DNA from: an uncultured Pseudodesulfovibrio sp. | GTDB lineage: Bacteria; Desulfobacterota; Desulfovibrionia; Desulfovibrionales; Desulfovibrionaceae | Reading direction: 5' to 3' | Assembly (NCBI GenBank): GCA_947259235.1 | Contig: CAMYLL010000086.1 | Location: 1 to 8,900, forward strand | DNA: 8,900 bases | Shown: one piece after another, positions 1-5,690 of the stretch | How the letters are laid out: each line of letters opens with the position of its first letter | Numbering within the stretch: the stretch's first letter is position 1 | Made by a program: the position numbers and the translations under genes | The notes under the pieces: generated by a model | The model's input: the letters and a program-made list of their open reading frames with translations, nothing else | What the model was told of the DNA's origin: nothing | Database searches by the model: none

Positions 1-1
1 G

Positions 2-244
2 GGCGTGTACTGGGCCAGGGTCAACGGAGCCCTCGACTGGAGCGATATCCAGGGCGGATTCATCAAGTCCCTGGTCTTCGGCGTCCTGGTCTGCACCATC
101 TGCTGTTTCGAGGGATATTACACGCATACCCGTTCGGGCCATGCCGGTCCGGAGGGCGTGAGCCAGTCGACAACCAACGCAGTGGTCAAGTCCTGCGTCA
201 TCATCCTCGCGGCGGATTACATTCTGACGTCGTTGCTGTGGTAG
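2..244 (+). CDS. mlaE: MlaE family ABC transporter permease, C-terminal fragment (5' end outside window)
   Basis: This is the last 80 codons of a gene that begins upstream of the window; the frame is open from base 2 and stops with TAG at 242-244. MlaE is the inner-membrane permease of the Mla phospholipid-transport complex, working with MlaF, MlaD and periplasmic MlaC. The visible part has a hydrophobic helix (FIKSLVFGVLVCTICCFEGY), then the family's conserved glycine-rich loop followed by a serine/threonine-rich stretch (GPEGVSQSTTNAVVKS), then a last membrane helix ending ADYILTSLLW, which is the typical MlaE C-terminus. The mlaF start codon follows after an 11-base gap, and the downstream order mlaF-mlaD-mlaC-mlaA makes the assignment firm. 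Full length and promoter cannot be judged from here. Confidence 0.93.
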   Translation, partial: GVYWARVNGALDWSDIQGGFIKSLVFGVLVCTICCFEGYYTHTRSGHAGPEGVSQSTTNAVVKSCVIILAADYILTSLLW

Positions 245-255
245 GGCCGGAAGAC

Positions 256-1116
256 ATGAGTAGCGCACCGAGCATACGCCTTGAAGGGCTGAGCATAGGC
301 TATGGCCGGAAGATCGTGGCCGAGAATCTCGACATCGAATTCCCTGGCGGCCAGCTCTCCATGGTTGTGGGCGGTTCGGGGTCGGGCAAGTCCACGCTGG
401 TCAAGCATGTCCTCGGGCTGCAGCCGGTGATCACGGGCAAGGTGTTTATCGGCGGGCATGACATGAGCAGTGTTTCCCGGCGCAAGCGTCAGTGCCTCCG
501 CCAGCGCACGGGCGTACTGTTTCAGGACGGCGCGCTGCTCGGCTCGCTCAAGCTCAAGGACAACATCGCCCTGCCCCTGCGCGAGCACACGCGCCTGACC
601 GAGGGCGAGATCCTGCGCATTGTGGAGGACCGGCTGGCCATGGTCGGACTTGACCATGCCCTGGAGCTGTATCCCAATGAGCTTTCCGGTGGCATGCGCA
701 AACGGGCCGGGCTTGCCCGGGCCCTGGTCATGGACCCCGAGATACTCTTTTGCGACGAGCCGACCTCCGGGCTCGACCCGGTCATGTCGGCCGAACTGGA
801 TCAGCTCCTGCTCGAGATGATGTGCCAGTTCGACATGACCATGGTGGTGGTCACCCACGATCTGCGGAGCATGCACGCCCTGGCGGATTTTGTGGTGGTC
901 CTGGGCGAACAACGGTGCCTCTTTCAGGGTCCCATTGAGGAGCTGGACTCCACCGAGGACGCCTATCTGCGGCGGTTCCTGGATCGCACCCCCGGAGAGC
1001 GGGACGCGCCCAGGCTGACCCTGCCGCCCATCAGCCAGGATAAGATGAAACTTAATTGCGCCGAACTGCTGGGCGCAAAAGCCTCAGGCCGAAAGGATGG
1101 ACGATGTTCAAGTTGA
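256..1116 (+). CDS. mlaF: MlaF, ATP-binding subunit of Mla phospholipid transporter
   Basis: A 286-residue cytoplasmic ABC ATPase that powers lipid movement through MlaE/MlaD. All nucleotide-binding motifs are intact: Walker A GGSGSGKS at residues 39-46, Q-loop Q90, signature LSGGM at 143-147, Walker B ILFCDE ending in catalytic E168, D-loop SGLDP and switch histidine H201. The GGM(R/Q)KR form of the signature is typical of MlaF/Ttg2A. I chose ATG 256 because AGGG lies 9 bases before it. An in-frame GTG at 238 would add six residues, overlaps mlaE, and has no Shine-Dalgarno. About 40 residues after the ABC fold (247-286) form a low-conservation tail. The gene overlaps the start of mlaD by 13 bases in another frame, which suggests translational coupling. 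Confidence 0.95.
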   Translation: MSSAPSIRLEGLSIGYGRKIVAENLDIEFPGGQLSMVVGGSGSGKSTLVKHVLGLQPVITGKVFIGGHDMSSVSRRKRQCLRQRTGVLFQDGALLGSLKLKDNIALPLREHTRLTEGEILRIVEDRLAMVGLDHALELYPNELSGGMRKRAGLARALVMDPEILFCDEPTSGLDPVMSAELDQLLLEMMCQFDMTMVVVTHDLRSMHALADFVVVLGEQRCLFQGPIEELDSTEDAYLRRFLDRTPGERDAPRLTLPPISQDKMKLNCAELLGAKASGRKDGRCSS

Positions 1117-1550
1117 AAAAAGAAACCGCTGTGGGCGTGTTCGTTCTCGTGGGAATCCTCGCTGTCGCCTACATGAGCATCAAGCTGGGGAACGTCCAGA
1201 TATTTACTGACAAGTATTACGTTCTCCAGGCGAATTTTTCCGATATTTCCGGCCTCAAGGCCAACGCCCCGGTGCAGATGTACGGTGTGGACATCGGCTT
1301 TGTGAAGCACATCTCCCTGGACCAGGAAAAGGGGGTGGCCAAGGTCGTCATGATGATAGAAAAGCATGTCCAGCTGACCGACGACGCCATCGTCTCCGTC
1401 AAGACCAACGGACTCATCGGCGACAAGTACCTGAAGATCGCGCCGGGGGGCCTGGGCGAGCCGGTCACGGCGGGGGACACCCTGTTTGACACGAACCCGG
1501 CAATTGATCTAGAGGACCTCATTAGCAAGTTCGCGTTCGGCAAAGTTTAG
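1104..1550 (+). CDS. mlaD: MlaD, MCE-domain lipid-binding subunit
   Basis: A 148-residue protein of the Mla complex, anchored in the inner membrane and exposed to the periplasm, where MCE domains form a hexameric ring with a central lipid channel. The sequence shows a short basic N-terminus (MFKLKK), one membrane helix at about residues 8-28, and an MCE domain at about 38-115 with the usual features: VLQANFSDISGLKANAPVQM, GVDIGFVKHI and GLIGDKYLKIAPGG. The remaining about 30 residues end in a short helix (LEDLISKFAFGKV); E. coli MlaD is longer (about 183 residues), so the C-terminal helical part is short here. ATG 1104 has AAGGA 6 bases upstream, and the start lies inside the 3' end of mlaF. 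Start and family are both clear. Confidence 0.94.
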   Translation: MFKLKKETAVGVFVLVGILAVAYMSIKLGNVQIFTDKYYVLQANFSDISGLKANAPVQMYGVDIGFVKHISLDQEKGVAKVVMMIEKHVQLTDDAIVSVKTNGLIGDKYLKIAPGGLGEPVTAGDTLFDTNPAIDLEDLISKFAFGKV

Positions 1551-1578
1551 CGCCAACGCGTGATAGCAGGGTGGATAT

Positions 1579-2271
1579 ATGGTGTGTAATCGACTGATTT
1601 TCTGTATTGTATTCGTTTTGCTGCTTTCGGCAGCCGCCTTTGCCGCGCCTGAGGTCACGCCGACTCAGCGGGTCAAGCAGGGCGTGGATACCCTCATCAC
1701 GATCCTCAGCGATCCCAAGATGCAGGACCCGGCCGGGCATGACGAGGCCGTGGCCGAGCTTCGGGCGGCGGCGGAAAAATTCATCGATTTCAGGCTTGTG
1801 ACCATGTCTTCCGTGGGCCGGCCGTGGCTTGAGATGTCACCCAAAATGCAGGACGACCTGACCGAGGCGTTCATCAAGCTGCTGGAGCGCTCCTATCTGA
1901 AGAAGATTCCCGCCTACGGCGGGCAGGATGTGGAGTACACCAAGGAGCTGGTGCAGGGGACAAAAGCCAAGGTTTTTACCGAACTTGTTGACAAAGACAA
2001 GAAGATTGTAGTTGAGTTCCGATTGAAGACGGTTGATAATCAATGGATGATATACGATGTGGTTGCCGAAGGCGTCAGCCTGGTGTCCAATTATCGGAGT
2101 CAGTTTTCGCAGGTGCTCGCTGATGGCACGCCTGAAGACCTGCTTAAGATCATCCGTGAGCGAATAGAGAAAATCGACGCTGGCCAGGCCGAGTCCGAGA
2201 CACAGGCCGAGTCCGGGGCACAGACCGAGTCCGGGACACAGGCCGGGTCGCAAGGGGAACAGAAACAATGA
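1579..2271 (+). CDS. mlaC: MlaC, periplasmic phospholipid-binding carrier
   Basis: A 230-residue secreted protein that shuttles phospholipids between MlaA at the outer membrane and MlaFED at the inner membrane. Residues 1-22 are a signal peptide with probable signal peptidase I cleavage after AFA (A22). The mature part matches the MlaC/Ttg2D family: helical N-terminus, the segment FRLVTMSSVGRPWLEMSP followed by a helix (DDLTEAFIKLLERSY), and the conserved WMIYDVVAEGVSLVSNYRSQF near residues 155-175, equivalent to the YDMIAEGVSMI region of E. coli MlaC. The last 27 or so residues are an imperfect six-residue repeat rich in Gln, Glu, Ser, Thr and Gly, not part of the fold. AGGG/GGTGG at 1568-1574 precedes ATG 1579. 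It ends in an ATGA overlap with mlaA. Confidence 0.93.
   Translation: MVCNRLIFCIVFVLLLSAAAFAAPEVTPTQRVKQGVDTLITILSDPKMQDPAGHDEAVAELRAAAEKFIDFRLVTMSSVGRPWLEMSPKMQDDLTEAFIKLLERSYLKKIPAYGGQDVEYTKELVQGTKAKVFTELVDKDKKIVVEFRLKTVDNQWMIYDVVAEGVSLVSNYRSQFSQVLADGTPEDLLKIIRERIEKIDAGQAESETQAESGAQTESGTQAGSQGEQKQ
2188..2250 (+). repeat. 18-base in-frame tandem repeat at the 3' end of mlaC
   Basis: Three imperfect copies of an 18-base unit lie at 2188-2205, 2206-2223 and 2224-2241, with a partial fourth copy at 2242-2250. The unit begins GCCGAGTCCGRGRCACAG-like. It encodes AESETQ, AESGAQ, TESGTQ, then AGS, so the repeat preserves the reading frame and adds six-residue steps to the C-terminus of MlaC. Such repeats can expand or contract by slippage without frameshift. 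The mlaA Shine-Dalgarno (AAGGGGA, 2252-2258) sits directly after it. Confidence 0.85.
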
Positions 2272-3098
2272 TTCACAGGTTCGTAACAGGCCTTTTGCTG
2301 GCGACCCTTCTCCTTCTGGGAGCAGGGTCTGCTTTGGCGGCATCAAGCGACGGGTCTGACGGATCGAATCAGGTTGCCCAGTTGTCGGACATGCGGGGAG
2401 CCGGTGCTGCCGTCGACGCGGCCAATACCGACGACTTCGACGATTTCGACGACGAATACTCCGATACCGCCCATCTTGTGGCCGATCCTCTCAAGGGATG
2501 GAACACGGTCTGGTTTTATTTCAACGACGCCATGTACCACGGCGTGTTCAAGCCCGCAGCCAAGGGGTACGCCTGGGCCATCCCGGCCAAGCCGCGCCAG
2601 TGGGTCAGAAATTTCTTCACTAACATGCTGTTCCCCGTTCGCTTCGTGAACGATATCCTTCAGGGCAAGTTCGACGCTGCCTATATGGAGACATCGAAAT
2701 TCATCGCCAACACAAGCTGGGGCCTGCTCGGCTTTGTTGACGTCACTGCCGACATGAAGCGCAACTGGGAGCCGGAGCGTCCCACGGCGGACGGCTTCGG
2801 CCAGACCCTGGGCAAGGCGGGCATCGGCCACGGCATCTATCTCGTCTGGCCCTTCCTCGGTCCGAGCTCCATCCGCGAGTCCGTCGGCTGGGTTGCGGAC
2901 GCCTACCTTGATCCGCTGACCTACGGCGATCTTTCCTTCATCGAGTTTCTTGCCATTCGGGCCTACAAGAACGTCAACCAGCTCTCGCTGGAGCTCAAGG
3001 GTAACGAATACGAAACCCTGACGGAAGGCGCCATCGACAAGTACGCCGCTGTGCGTAACGCCTACATTCGTTTCCGGGCCAAGAAGGTCAAGGAATAG
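2268..3098 (+). CDS. mlaA: MlaA (VacJ family) outer-membrane phospholipid-removal protein
   Basis: A 276-residue VacJ/MlaA protein that removes phospholipid from the outer leaflet of the outer membrane and passes it to MlaC. Residues 1-24 are a signal peptide ending SALA; there is no lipobox cysteine, so it is predicted to be cut by signal peptidase I, whereas E. coli MlaA is a lipoprotein. After an acidic linker (residues 55-63, DDFDDFDDE) come family motifs: ADPLKGWNTVWFYFND (72-87), FKPAAKGY, VRNFFTNM (113-120), VNDILQGKF, ANTSWGLLGFVDV, DGFGQTLGKAGIGHGIYLVWPFLGPSSIRE split around 175-204, and YLDPLTY. ATG 2268 overlaps the mlaC stop (ATGA) with AAGGGGA 9 bases upstream. Mature length is close to family norm; position after mlaC differs from E. 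coli, where mlaA is unlinked. Confidence 0.94.
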   Translation: MIHRFVTGLLLATLLLLGAGSALAASSDGSDGSNQVAQLSDMRGAGAAVDAANTDDFDDFDDEYSDTAHLVADPLKGWNTVWFYFNDAMYHGVFKPAAKGYAWAIPAKPRQWVRNFFTNMLFPVRFVNDILQGKFDAAYMETSKFIANTSWGLLGFVDVTADMKRNWEPERPTADGFGQTLGKAGIGHGIYLVWPFLGPSSIRESVGWVADAYLDPLTYGDLSFIEFLAIRAYKNVNQLSLELKGNEYETLTEGAIDKYAAVRNAYIRFRAKKVKE

Positions 3099-3113
3099 CT
3101 AGAAATCCCTCCC

Positions 3114-3593
3114 ATGAAGATCGCGGTCATTTCCGATACCCACCTGGACGACACGCCCGAGTGGATCACGGCTGTCTATTCCAAGTGGCTCGCTCCGGCC
3201 GATGTTCTCATCCACTGCGGCGACATCACTTCGATCTCGGCGTGGTCCTATTTCATGCAGCACCGGCGGTTCATCTGCGTACGCGGCAATTGTGACTGGG
3301 ACGCCAGGCTTGTCCGCGAGCTTGAACCCATGATCACCGTGCAGGTCGGCCCGTTGACCGTTGGCGTGACCCACGGCTGGGGACCGCGCTCCCAGGTCCC
3401 GGTCAAGGTGGCTCAGGCCTTTGGGCCAAGTTGCGATTTGGTCTGCTACGGCCACACCCACCGCCGCGACTGGTCCGTGGTCGAGGGCGTGCAGCTCCTC
3501 AATCCCGGCTCCCTTGGCGAATCCGGCTCTCTGGCCGAGATAACCGTCTCGGATCAGGGCGACATGGATTGCCGGTTCATCGACGTTTTCTGA
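3114..3593 (+). CDS. YfcE/MJ0936-type metallophosphoesterase
   Basis: A 159-residue calcineurin-like phosphoesterase of the small single-domain YfcE/MJ0936 group, which hydrolyses phosphodiesters or phosphomonoesters with two metal ions. It has no signal peptide, so it should be cytoplasmic. The full metal-ligand set is visible: D8 and H10 (SDTH), D37 (CGDI), N59 (GNCD), H87 (VTHGW), and H114/H116 (GHTH), with the late NPGS motif (residues about 130-133) also typical. The physiological substrate cannot be told from sequence. The start ATG 3114 is 15 bases after the mlaA stop with no good Shine-Dalgarno (only weak AGAAA), so translation may depend on coupling to mlaA. It looks like the last gene of the Mla operon, though a role in lipid transport is not shown. 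Confidence 0.9.
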   Translation: MKIAVISDTHLDDTPEWITAVYSKWLAPADVLIHCGDITSISAWSYFMQHRRFICVRGNCDWDARLVRELEPMITVQVGPLTVGVTHGWGPRSQVPVKVAQAFGPSCDLVCYGHTHRRDWSVVEGVQLLNPGSLGESGSLAEITVSDQGDMDCRFIDVF

Positions 3594-3646
3594 TTTCGCG
3601 ATTCCTTCCTCCATCCGTATCCGACCACCCGAATTGGCGAGTCATG

Positions 3647-3690
3647 CCAGACCGCCGCAGGGCGTTCCTGTGGTCGCGTTCGGTGTCTGG
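3647..3690. terminator. Possible bidirectional terminator hairpin between convergent genes
   Basis: An imperfect palindrome lies in the 123-base gap between the phosphoesterase gene (+) and the convergent gene on the minus strand. The inner stem is CCGCAGG (3655-3661) with CCTGTGG (3667-3673), seven pairs including one G-U, around a five-base loop. An outer stem CCAGAC (3647-3652) pairs with GTCTGG (3685-3690). Only a short TTT follows on the plus strand and no T-run on the minus strand, so intrinsic termination would be weak. Location supports the call more than sequence does. Confidence 0.35.
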
Positions 3691-3716
3691 TTTCGGAGTG
3701 CGGAGTGGGAGAGGAA

Positions 3717-4229
3717 TCAGTCTGCGTTCAGGGCGACCGGGGGCAGGCGGTTGGCGGCCGTCCCCCAGTCGGCCGGGGCCGTGCGCCATCCCAGCAGGGA
3801 GACGACCCTGGTCACGTCCCTGCCGTCCGGCGTGCGCAGAACCAGCCAGCCTGTTTCGTAGGGCGGTCTCGCCGCGTCGTCCAGCCCGAGCCTGATGGCC
3901 TGGGCTGCGCCCAGTCGTCCGCAGGCGCGCACGAGGTACGCCCCGTTTGCGCCGGAAACACCGGCCTTTGGCACGGCGGGGGCATCCGCACAGGGCGATG
4001 TGTGCATGGCGCGTGCACGGGCTGGGCCGTCTGGCGGCGGAGAGAGGAGCAGGGTCACGGCCACACCGGCAAGGGGCGCACCCGTGGCATCGCTCACCAC
4101 GCCGACGGCCTGATACCGCACGGTCATCAGCTCGTCGACCCGGTAGAGCGCCAGGACGGCGAGTGCGACCACGGCCAGGCTCGCCACAAAGACCGGCAGA
4201 CGGCGGCGTATTGCGATACTCGGTGACAT
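3717..4229 (-). CDS. Hypothetical membrane-anchored protein with carboxypeptidase-regulatory-like domain
   Basis: A 170-residue protein read from ATG at 4229-4227 to TGA at 3719-3717. I do not recognise a named family. Residues 1-10 are basic (IRRR), 11-29 form one hydrophobic helix, and the rest should face the periplasm. Residues 38-60 (YQAVGVVSDATGAPLAGVAVTLL) have the pattern of a carboxypeptidase-regulatory/transthyretin-like beta-sandwich: a Val-Gly-x-Val strand, then D-x-x-G-x-P-L-x-G-V. SGANGAYLV at 92-100 resembles the later strand of the same fold. Cysteines 80 and 103 might form a disulfide. The Shine-Dalgarno is weak (GTGAG close to the ATG). The coding strand has strong third-position GC like its neighbours, which supports it over plus-strand frames in the same place. 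It is divergent from the binding-protein gene and could share regulation with it; no function can be assigned. Confidence 0.7.
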   Translation of the reverse strand: MSPSIAIRRRLPVFVASLAVVALAVLALYRVDELMTVRYQAVGVVSDATGAPLAGVAVTLLLSPPPDGPARARAMHTSPCADAPAVPKAGVSGANGAYLVRACGRLGAAQAIRLGLDDAARPPYETGWLVLRTPDGRDVTRVVSLLGWRTAPADWGTAANRLPPVALNAD

Positions 4230-4267
4230 GCGCTCACGGTAGCATCCCGTGGGCGGTCGGTCCAGAT

Positions 4268-4285
4268 GGTCATGCGTGCGTGACC
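4268..4285. promoter_or_regulatory. Candidate operator: GGTCA-N8-TGACC inverted repeat
   Basis: GGTCATGCGTGCGTGACC is a near-perfect dyad: GGTCA and TGACC arms separated by eight bases, with GC steps in the spacer also symmetric. It lies 39 bases upstream of the minus-strand start codon. The last 12 bases (GCGTGCGTGACC) recur at 4340-4351. Symmetry and duplication suggest a dimeric regulator, but no regulator gene is in the window, so the identity is unknown. Confidence 0.4.
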
Positions 4286-4319
4286 CCAGCCAGAGGCATT
4301 ACGTCCACAATGCTTACCC

Positions 4320-4351
4320 GGTCATTCGTTCACCCGCACGCGTGCGTGACC
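4320..4351. promoter_or_regulatory. Second candidate operator with 12-base palindrome
   Basis: GGTCA at 4320-4324 and TGACC at 4347-4351 flank a perfect 12-base palindrome, CGCACGCGTGCG, at 4335-4346. The 3' half, GCGTGCGTGACC, is an exact copy of 4274-4285, 66 bases upstream. Together with the first site this gives two related elements between divergent genes, as expected for a shared regulator. Only the pattern is seen; binding is inferred. Confidence 0.35.
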
Positions 4352-4439
4352 AGCCGTGGTTTTGTCAAAAAGCCGCACGTAGGTCTGTTTATTCAAATGC
4401 GCGGTTGCACTTTTTTTACAGGGATGGCATTGGTCATCT

Positions 4440-5690
4440 GTGCTTATAAAGGGGAAATGTCTACTATTTACCGGGCTGTTTCTTGCCCTTGCAGTCTTGC
4501 TGTTCCTGCCTCGGCCCACACAGGCGCGGGAGCCGGGGCAGTTGGCTTTCGGCATGTCTGCGGCGTTCACCGGGGCCAACAGCGAGATGGGCATCGAATT
4601 CTATCGCGGACTCATGGCCTATATAGACCACTTCAACAAGCAGGGCGGCGCCTCGGGCTGGAAGATATCCGTGATACCGGCAAACGACGGATACAACCCG
4701 CTTCCCTGTTTCAAGAACACCGTCGATTTCGTCGAGAGGGACGATGTTTTCGCCCTCTTCTCCTATCTGGGCACGCCGACCACCACGCACATCCTCCCAC
4801 TGCTTCAGAAATTCAAGGAGCGGGACACCTATCTGCTCTTCCCCCTGACCGGGGCCGAGCCGATGCGTACCGAACCCTTCGGCAAGTATGTCTACAACCT
4901 GCGCGCGTCCTATTTTCAAGAGACGGGGGGGCTGGTGGACAACCTTGTGCGGGTGGGGCGCAAGCGTATCGCGGTGTTCTATCAGAACGACGCCTACGGC
5001 CGCACCGGCTGGGACGGGGTGCGTCGCGCCCTGGCCCGCAATGGGCTCGCGCTCGCGGCGGATGCAGCCTACCAGCGGGGCGTCCCCTACGAGCATGATT
5101 TCACGGCCGAAGTGGCGCACATCATGGCCGCCGAGCCGGACGCCGTCATCTGCGTCGGAACCTATGCCTCCCAGGCCGCGTTCATCCGCGATCTGCGCGA
5201 CGCCGGACATGATACGCCCGTGGCCGGGGTGTCCTTTTCAGACAGCGACAAGATGCTTGAGATACTGACCCTCGAAGAGCGAAGGACAGGGCGCAGCTAC
5301 ACCAATAATCTGATCTGCTCGCAGGTGGTTCCCTGTTATGAAGACCTGTCCCTTGAAGGCGTCCGTTTCTATCGGGAGCTCATGGACAACTATGAGGGCT
5401 CGGATGTCGTTTCGAGCCAGAATTACAGTCCCCGACGGTTCAGCTACGTCAGCTTCGAAGGGTTCCTCAACGGAATCATGCTCGGGGAGATCATCAAGAG
5501 GATGGCGGATGCGCCGTCGCGGGACCGCATCCCGGAGGTCATGAACTCCATACGCGACTTTGACCTGGGCATCGGCGAGCTGGTGACTTTCGGTCCCAAT
5601 CGGCGCCAGGGCCTGGATACCGTCTATTACACCACCGTGGTCAACGGGCATTTCCAGCCCATACGCGACTGGACGGGGTGGAATCGATGA
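4440..5690 (+). CDS. Periplasmic type-1 substrate-binding protein (Peripla_BP_6/LivK-like), likely sensor partner
   Basis: A 416-residue secreted binding protein of the branched-chain amino acid (LivJ/LivK-like) superfamily. Residues 1-29 are a signal peptide (basic MLIKGK, hydrophobic core, PTQA cleavage site) with no lipobox, so it is soluble in the periplasm. The mature chain starts with the family strand LAFGMSAAFTGANSEMG (35-51), followed by the helix GIEFYRGLMAYIDHFN, the first-lobe loop SYLGTPTT (108-115), the hinge/second-lobe segment RIAVFYQNDAYGRTGWDGV (176-194) and VICVGTYASQAAFIRDL (about 236-252). The ligand cannot be predicted. No permease or ATPase gene is nearby; instead the stop overlaps the start of the GGDEF-EAL gene (ATGA, 5687-5690), so a sensing role is likely. 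The start is GTG 4440, the first usable start after an in-frame stop at 4380; its Shine-Dalgarno (AGGGA, 4420-4424) is rather distant. Confidence 0.88.
   Translation: MLIKGKCLLFTGLFLALAVLLFLPRPTQAREPGQLAFGMSAAFTGANSEMGIEFYRGLMAYIDHFNKQGGASGWKISVIPANDGYNPLPCFKNTVDFVERDDVFALFSYLGTPTTTHILPLLQKFKERDTYLLFPLTGAEPMRTEPFGKYVYNLRASYFQETGGLVDNLVRVGRKRIAVFYQNDAYGRTGWDGVRRALARNGLALAADAAYQRGVPYEHDFTAEVAHIMAAEPDAVICVGTYASQAAFIRDLRDAGHDTPVAGVSFSDSDKMLEILTLEERRTGRSYTNNLICSQVVPCYEDLSLEGVRFYRELMDNYEGSDVVSSQNYSPRRFSYVSFEGFLNGIMLGEIIKRMADAPSRDRIPEVMNSIRDFDLGIGELVTFGPNRRQGLDTVYYTTVVNGHFQPIRDWTGWNR

Larger units (their letters stand above)
4230..4439. other. Divergent intergenic region with clustered half-sites
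   Basis: This 210-base stretch separates the minus-strand membrane-anchored gene from the plus-strand binding-protein gene and should hold the promoters of both. Its right part (about 4355-4439) is clearly richer in A and T than the surroundings and includes a run of seven T (4411-4417). I see TTGTCA at 4362-4367 followed by AT-rich TTTATTCAAAT at 4388-4398, but the spacing (about 20) is not a good sigma-70 promoter. GGTCA occurs at 4268, 4320 and 4432, TGACC at 4281 and 4347. No coding potential is evident. Confidence 0.6.

Noticed and set aside
4002..4018. GTGCA-N7-TGCAC inverted repeat as an operator
   Set aside because: It lies inside the coding part of the minus-strand gene, far from its start, and has no related copies nearby.
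4371..4417. Intrinsic terminator ending in the seven-T run at 4411-4417
   Set aside because: The upstream bases form only short or bulged stems (CCGCA with TGCGCGG, TGC with GCA), not a stable GC hairpin next to the T-run.
4457..4480. ATG at 4457 with AAAGGGGA just upstream, as start of the binding protein
   Set aside because: It is out of frame with the binding protein and leads to a sequence with no signal peptide. GTG 4440 gives a complete signal peptide in the right frame.
3947..5098. 383-codon plus-strand open frame across the intergenic region
   Set aside because: The product is Arg/Gly/His-rich with no domain pattern. It overlaps the minus-strand membrane protein and the binding-protein gene, both of which have better coding features.
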